Notes under the pieces: model-generated
The model's database searches: none
Seen by the model: only the letters and a program-made list of their open reading frames with translations
Told to the model about the DNA's origin: nothing
Made by a program: the position numbers and the translations under genes
Source: Actinomycetes bacterium
Lineage (GTDB): Bacteria; Actinomycetota; Acidimicrobiia; Acidimicrobiales; RAAP-2
DNA length: 5,184 bases
NCBI GenBank assembly: GCA_021799915.1
Contig: JAJYZN010000190.1
Location: 1-5,184, forward strand
Direction of reading: 5' to 3'
In this document: piece by piece, positions 4,991 through 5,184 of the stretch
How positions within the stretch are numbered: the first letter of the stretch is position 1
Layout: each line of letters starts with the position of its first letter

Positions 4991-5184
4991 CGGGGATCTC
5001 CCGTCTCGTCGCCGGCGCGTGTCACCAGGCGTTCGTCCACTTCCTGGCCCTCCCACGTGCCCCGCACCCAGGCGTGCCGGGGGTCGTCGCACGCCAGCCA
5101 CTGGCGACCGCAGGGGCCGGCCATCACGTTGAGGTAGTAGAGGTCGTAACCGGGAGGGGCCATCGAGGGCCCGTGGTAGCCGTG
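4987..5184 (-). CDS. iolB: 5-deoxy-glucuronate isomerase, C-terminal part (truncated by window edge)
   Basis: The last 65 codons of a gene entering from the right edge read HGYHGPSMAPPGYDLYYLNV, then MAGP, a CDDPRHAWVRGTWEGQEVD stretch and a TGA at 4987-4989. The HGYHGPSMAPPGYDLYYLNVMAGP core is characteristic of the IolB C-terminus, a cupin-type isomerase that converts 5-deoxy-glucuronate to 2-deoxy-5-keto-D-gluconate. This is the step immediately after IolD. The stop codon overlaps the proposed TTG start of iolD, so the two are in one operon and probably translationally coupled. The tail after EGQEVD (DERLVTRAGDETGDPR) is poorly conserved and also carries the iolD ribosome binding site. The start and most of the protein are outside the window. 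Confidence 0.93.
   Translation of the reverse strand, partial: HGYHGPSMAPPGYDLYYLNVMAGPCGRQWLACDDPRHAWVRGTWEGQEVDERLVTRAGDETGDPR
4998..5002 (-). promoter_or_regulatory. Ribosome binding site that decides the iolD TTG start
   Basis: GGGAG on the minus strand lies inside the iolB 3' end, 7 nt before the TTG at 4990. No ATG or GTG exists in this frame between here and the conserved RLTVGQAVVKFL segment, so this site supports the unusual TTG initiation codon. Confidence 0.6.

Noticed and set aside
3449..5137. Long plus-strand open frame antisense to iolD (over 500 codons)
   Set aside because: It is a codon-position shadow of iolD in GC-rich DNA. The translation is rich in Arg, Gly, His and Asp with no recognisable domain, whereas the minus strand encodes a clear full-length IolD.
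1..5184. CRISPR arrays, insertion sequences, toxin-antitoxin pairs, riboswitches
   Set aside because: I saw no regularly spaced repeats, transposase motifs, paired small toxin/antitoxin genes or conserved riboswitch cores on either strand.

Overview
The window comes from a high-GC chromosome with actinobacterial character. Its genes are dense, use GTG and TTG starts, overlap at their ends in the GTGA and TTGA style, and the tRNA has no encoded CCA. I lean towards Actinomycetota but cannot assign a lower rank from sequence alone. I found no hallmark of a wholly new system. The best-supported unusual items are a decayed integrated element beside a tRNA gene with a structured flank, and a likely self-regulated MarR/transporter operon.

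Region 1 (1-1024, minus strand) is the tRNA-proximal end of an integrated element. A complete tRNA-Thr(CGT) gene (953-1024) is followed, in its own direction, by an excisionase-like winged-helix ORF (491-811) and a tyrosine integrase. The integrase is broken by an in-frame TGA at 196-198 and a frameshift near 98-119, and it leaves the window at base 1. Between the tRNA and the excisionase lie a perfect 18-bp palindrome (835-852), a tandem 11-bp repeat with a nearby inverted copy of its core (871-915) and a small stem-loop (921-939). This is what a recombination and regulatory region of a tRNA-targeting element would look like.

Region 2 (about 1100-2925, plus strand) is a two-gene operon: a MarR-family repressor and a 12-helix major facilitator transporter. 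The two overlap by 2 bp (GTGA). A perfect inverted repeat, TTGCTT-N6-AAGCAA, sits in the promoter spacer just upstream of the MarR start, and the mRNA may be leaderless. This suggests an autoregulated efflux or uptake module whose ligand is unknown.

Region 3 (2926-3118) is a short non-coding gap between convergent genes. It holds a GC-rich inverted repeat and no clear terminator.

Region 4 (3119-5184, minus strand) is part of a myo-inositol catabolism operon. The 3' end of iolB (5-deoxy-glucuronate isomerase) enters from the right edge and overlaps iolD (THcHDO hydrolase, ThDP-dependent), which probably starts at TTG inside the iolB stop. IolD opens the ring of the diketo intermediate and IolB isomerises the product, so they catalyse consecutive steps. 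The rest of the operon and its regulator should lie to the right of the window.
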